From positions 13,330,001-13,394,000 of the forward strand of contig OU612073.1 of the NCBI GenBank assembly GCA_914767715.1: a DNA stretch of 64,000 nt, in the 5' to 3' direction. Below the pieces are notes generated by a model. It was not told the DNA's origin, ran no database searches, and worked only from the letters and a program-made list of their open reading frames with translations. Source of the stretch: Membranipora membranacea (lineage: Eukaryota > Bryozoa > Gymnolaemata > Cheilostomatida > Membraniporidae). This document shows, piece by piece, positions 63,126 through 64,000 of this stretch. Position 1 is the first letter of the stretch. Each line of letters opens with the position of its first letter. Made by a program: the position numbers and the translations under genes.

Positions 63126-64000
63126 GCAGTGGCATGAGTTGGTTTTAATTAGTCATCCAACACCAGCCCATACCCTTATATTCAGCGCAACAAACTATCT
63201 AGTTCAGATAAGTTCCATAAGGTACCATGATTCAATTGCCAATGCCTAACGAGAGACAGCGAATATATTATCTACATTTTGACAAAGTATTTCAGACTCT
63301 TGGGCTTGACCACTAGTTTAAGTACAATGTGTTCGCTGTAGTGGGTTATTCATTGTTAATCATGGTGGTTCATATTTTAGTGGTTGATGCTGATAGCAAA
63401 ATAAAACCATGATATTTAAACAGCTTTGACTGGCATGCAAAGCTGAAAGCGCGGCATCAATTTTTTGCTTGTTATTCAAACCTTCCATACCGGTACTGGA
63501 AAGATCCACCATGATCTTTCATAAGATTAGGACAGGGAATAGTTCGAAACAAGCCACCCTGCTGACACAATGATAATCTTTACAAAAATTCTGTTTTTTG
63601 TGAAACACTTAGGTCAATGATAGATTGCAGAAGGAATGCAAGAATATCATATTTTGTTCACTACTAATCCCTGCATCCTCTTACTAATTACAACAATCCT
63701 GGTTGAAGTAATTTTCTGGAGTGTCAGTAGAGCTGCCTTGTAACTGTCCTAGGCATGTCTGGGCTAGGCTTGCTGTTATACTGTGGATCAACATTTTAGT
63801 GTGAATCTGTTACAGGAAAGATAATATACTCTAGACCCTTATAGTCCCTGGGTTTTTCGTTCACTGCTAGGGCAAAGCCTTGATGTGAACAGAGGCTGTT
63901 TTTTGTTTCCTAACATGTTTCCTATACATCATAGAATATTGTCATGTTTCGCAATTCTTGGCAACGCTTGTAAGTATTTCGGCACTGAATCTGGTACTGG

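Larger units (their letters stand above)
59930..64000. mobile_element. very large foldback (inverted-repeat) element, right end outside the window
   Basis: The sequence at about 60070-60950 recurs in reverse complement at about 63133-64000. Further pairs are about 62020-62240 with 62740-63130, and 62280-62330 with 62630-62680, so the centre lies near 62480. The left arm carries an extra 1.05 kb (about 60950-62010). The arms contain CCAGTG units at the outside and TGGCCAGTGGCCTTTT-like units inside. Long inverted arms made partly of tandem repeats are the hallmark of foldback transposons. No transposase frame was found. An assembly artefact joining two strands is an alternative. Confidence 0.75.

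Noticed and set aside
62943-63137. Frame with repeated QWLFGQW residues
   Set aside because: Produced by the CCAGTGGCCTTTTGG tandem repeat within the foldback arm.

Overview
This is AT-rich nuclear DNA from an animal. Coding sequence sits in small exons with GT/AG borders, separated by introns of 0.1 to 7 kb. The proteins carry signal peptides, a CCP/sushi domain, single membrane segments and tyrosine-based cytoplasmic tails, and the spacers hold non-LTR retrotransposon debris, tRNA-derived SINE modules, foldback elements and MITEs. No bacterial, organellar or viral gene was seen. The species cannot be fixed from the window; an invertebrate, possibly a tunicate or other deuterostome, fits best.

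The core (about 9.5 to 59 kb) is a tandem array of one composite locus. Each unit has a + strand receptor gene of eight exons: a 5' exon ending in the AT of the start codon, a signal peptide, a six-cysteine ectodomain, a cysteine-poor CUB-like domain, a CCP/sushi domain, a stalk plus membrane segment, a short juxtamembrane exon and a long tail. Inside the last intron of every receptor, on the opposite strand, lies a complete two-exon gene for a small secreted cysteine-rich protein with the motif CPEDY. Four units are present. A (11.9-23.7 kb) is a decayed receptor with an intact nested gene. B (26.8-32.2 kb) is open, with a shortened tail. C (38.6-43.7 kb) is open and longest, at 643 codons. 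D (48.2-55.2 kb) is a damaged receptor with an intact nested gene. Two further copies of the nested gene lie left of the array: a + strand copy at 6.0-7.1 kb split by a repeat, and a - strand pseudogene at 9.5-10.1 kb that probably marks a lost unit. A tail fragment at 57.7 kb marks another partial duplication.

The receptor tails carry an ITAM-like motif (YEFI, eight residues, YCEI), a nearby YxxM or YxxI, and a PPMPxR class II SH3 ligand. The ectodomain plus this tail suggests an activating immune or recognition receptor. The nested genes have their own compact promoter, with TATA about 80 to 90 bp before the ATG and GGATTA just upstream. A diversified, birth-and-death array of receptor plus nested secreted protein is the architecture expected of an allorecognition, self/non-self or pathogen-recognition locus. 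Pairing of the two proteins is inference.

Other regions. 1-5.9 kb: no convincing gene. 7.7-9.2 kb: 5'-truncated non-LTR reverse transcriptase. 17.0-21.3 kb: an insertion with about 150 bp terminal inverted repeats, inside the last intron of receptor A. 22.8-23.3 kb: pentanucleotide satellite. 33.8-35.3 kb: tandem repeats and MITEs. 49.6-50.1 kb: large palindrome. 56.6-56.9 kb: tRNA-like modules. 59.9-64 kb: very large foldback structure running off the right end.
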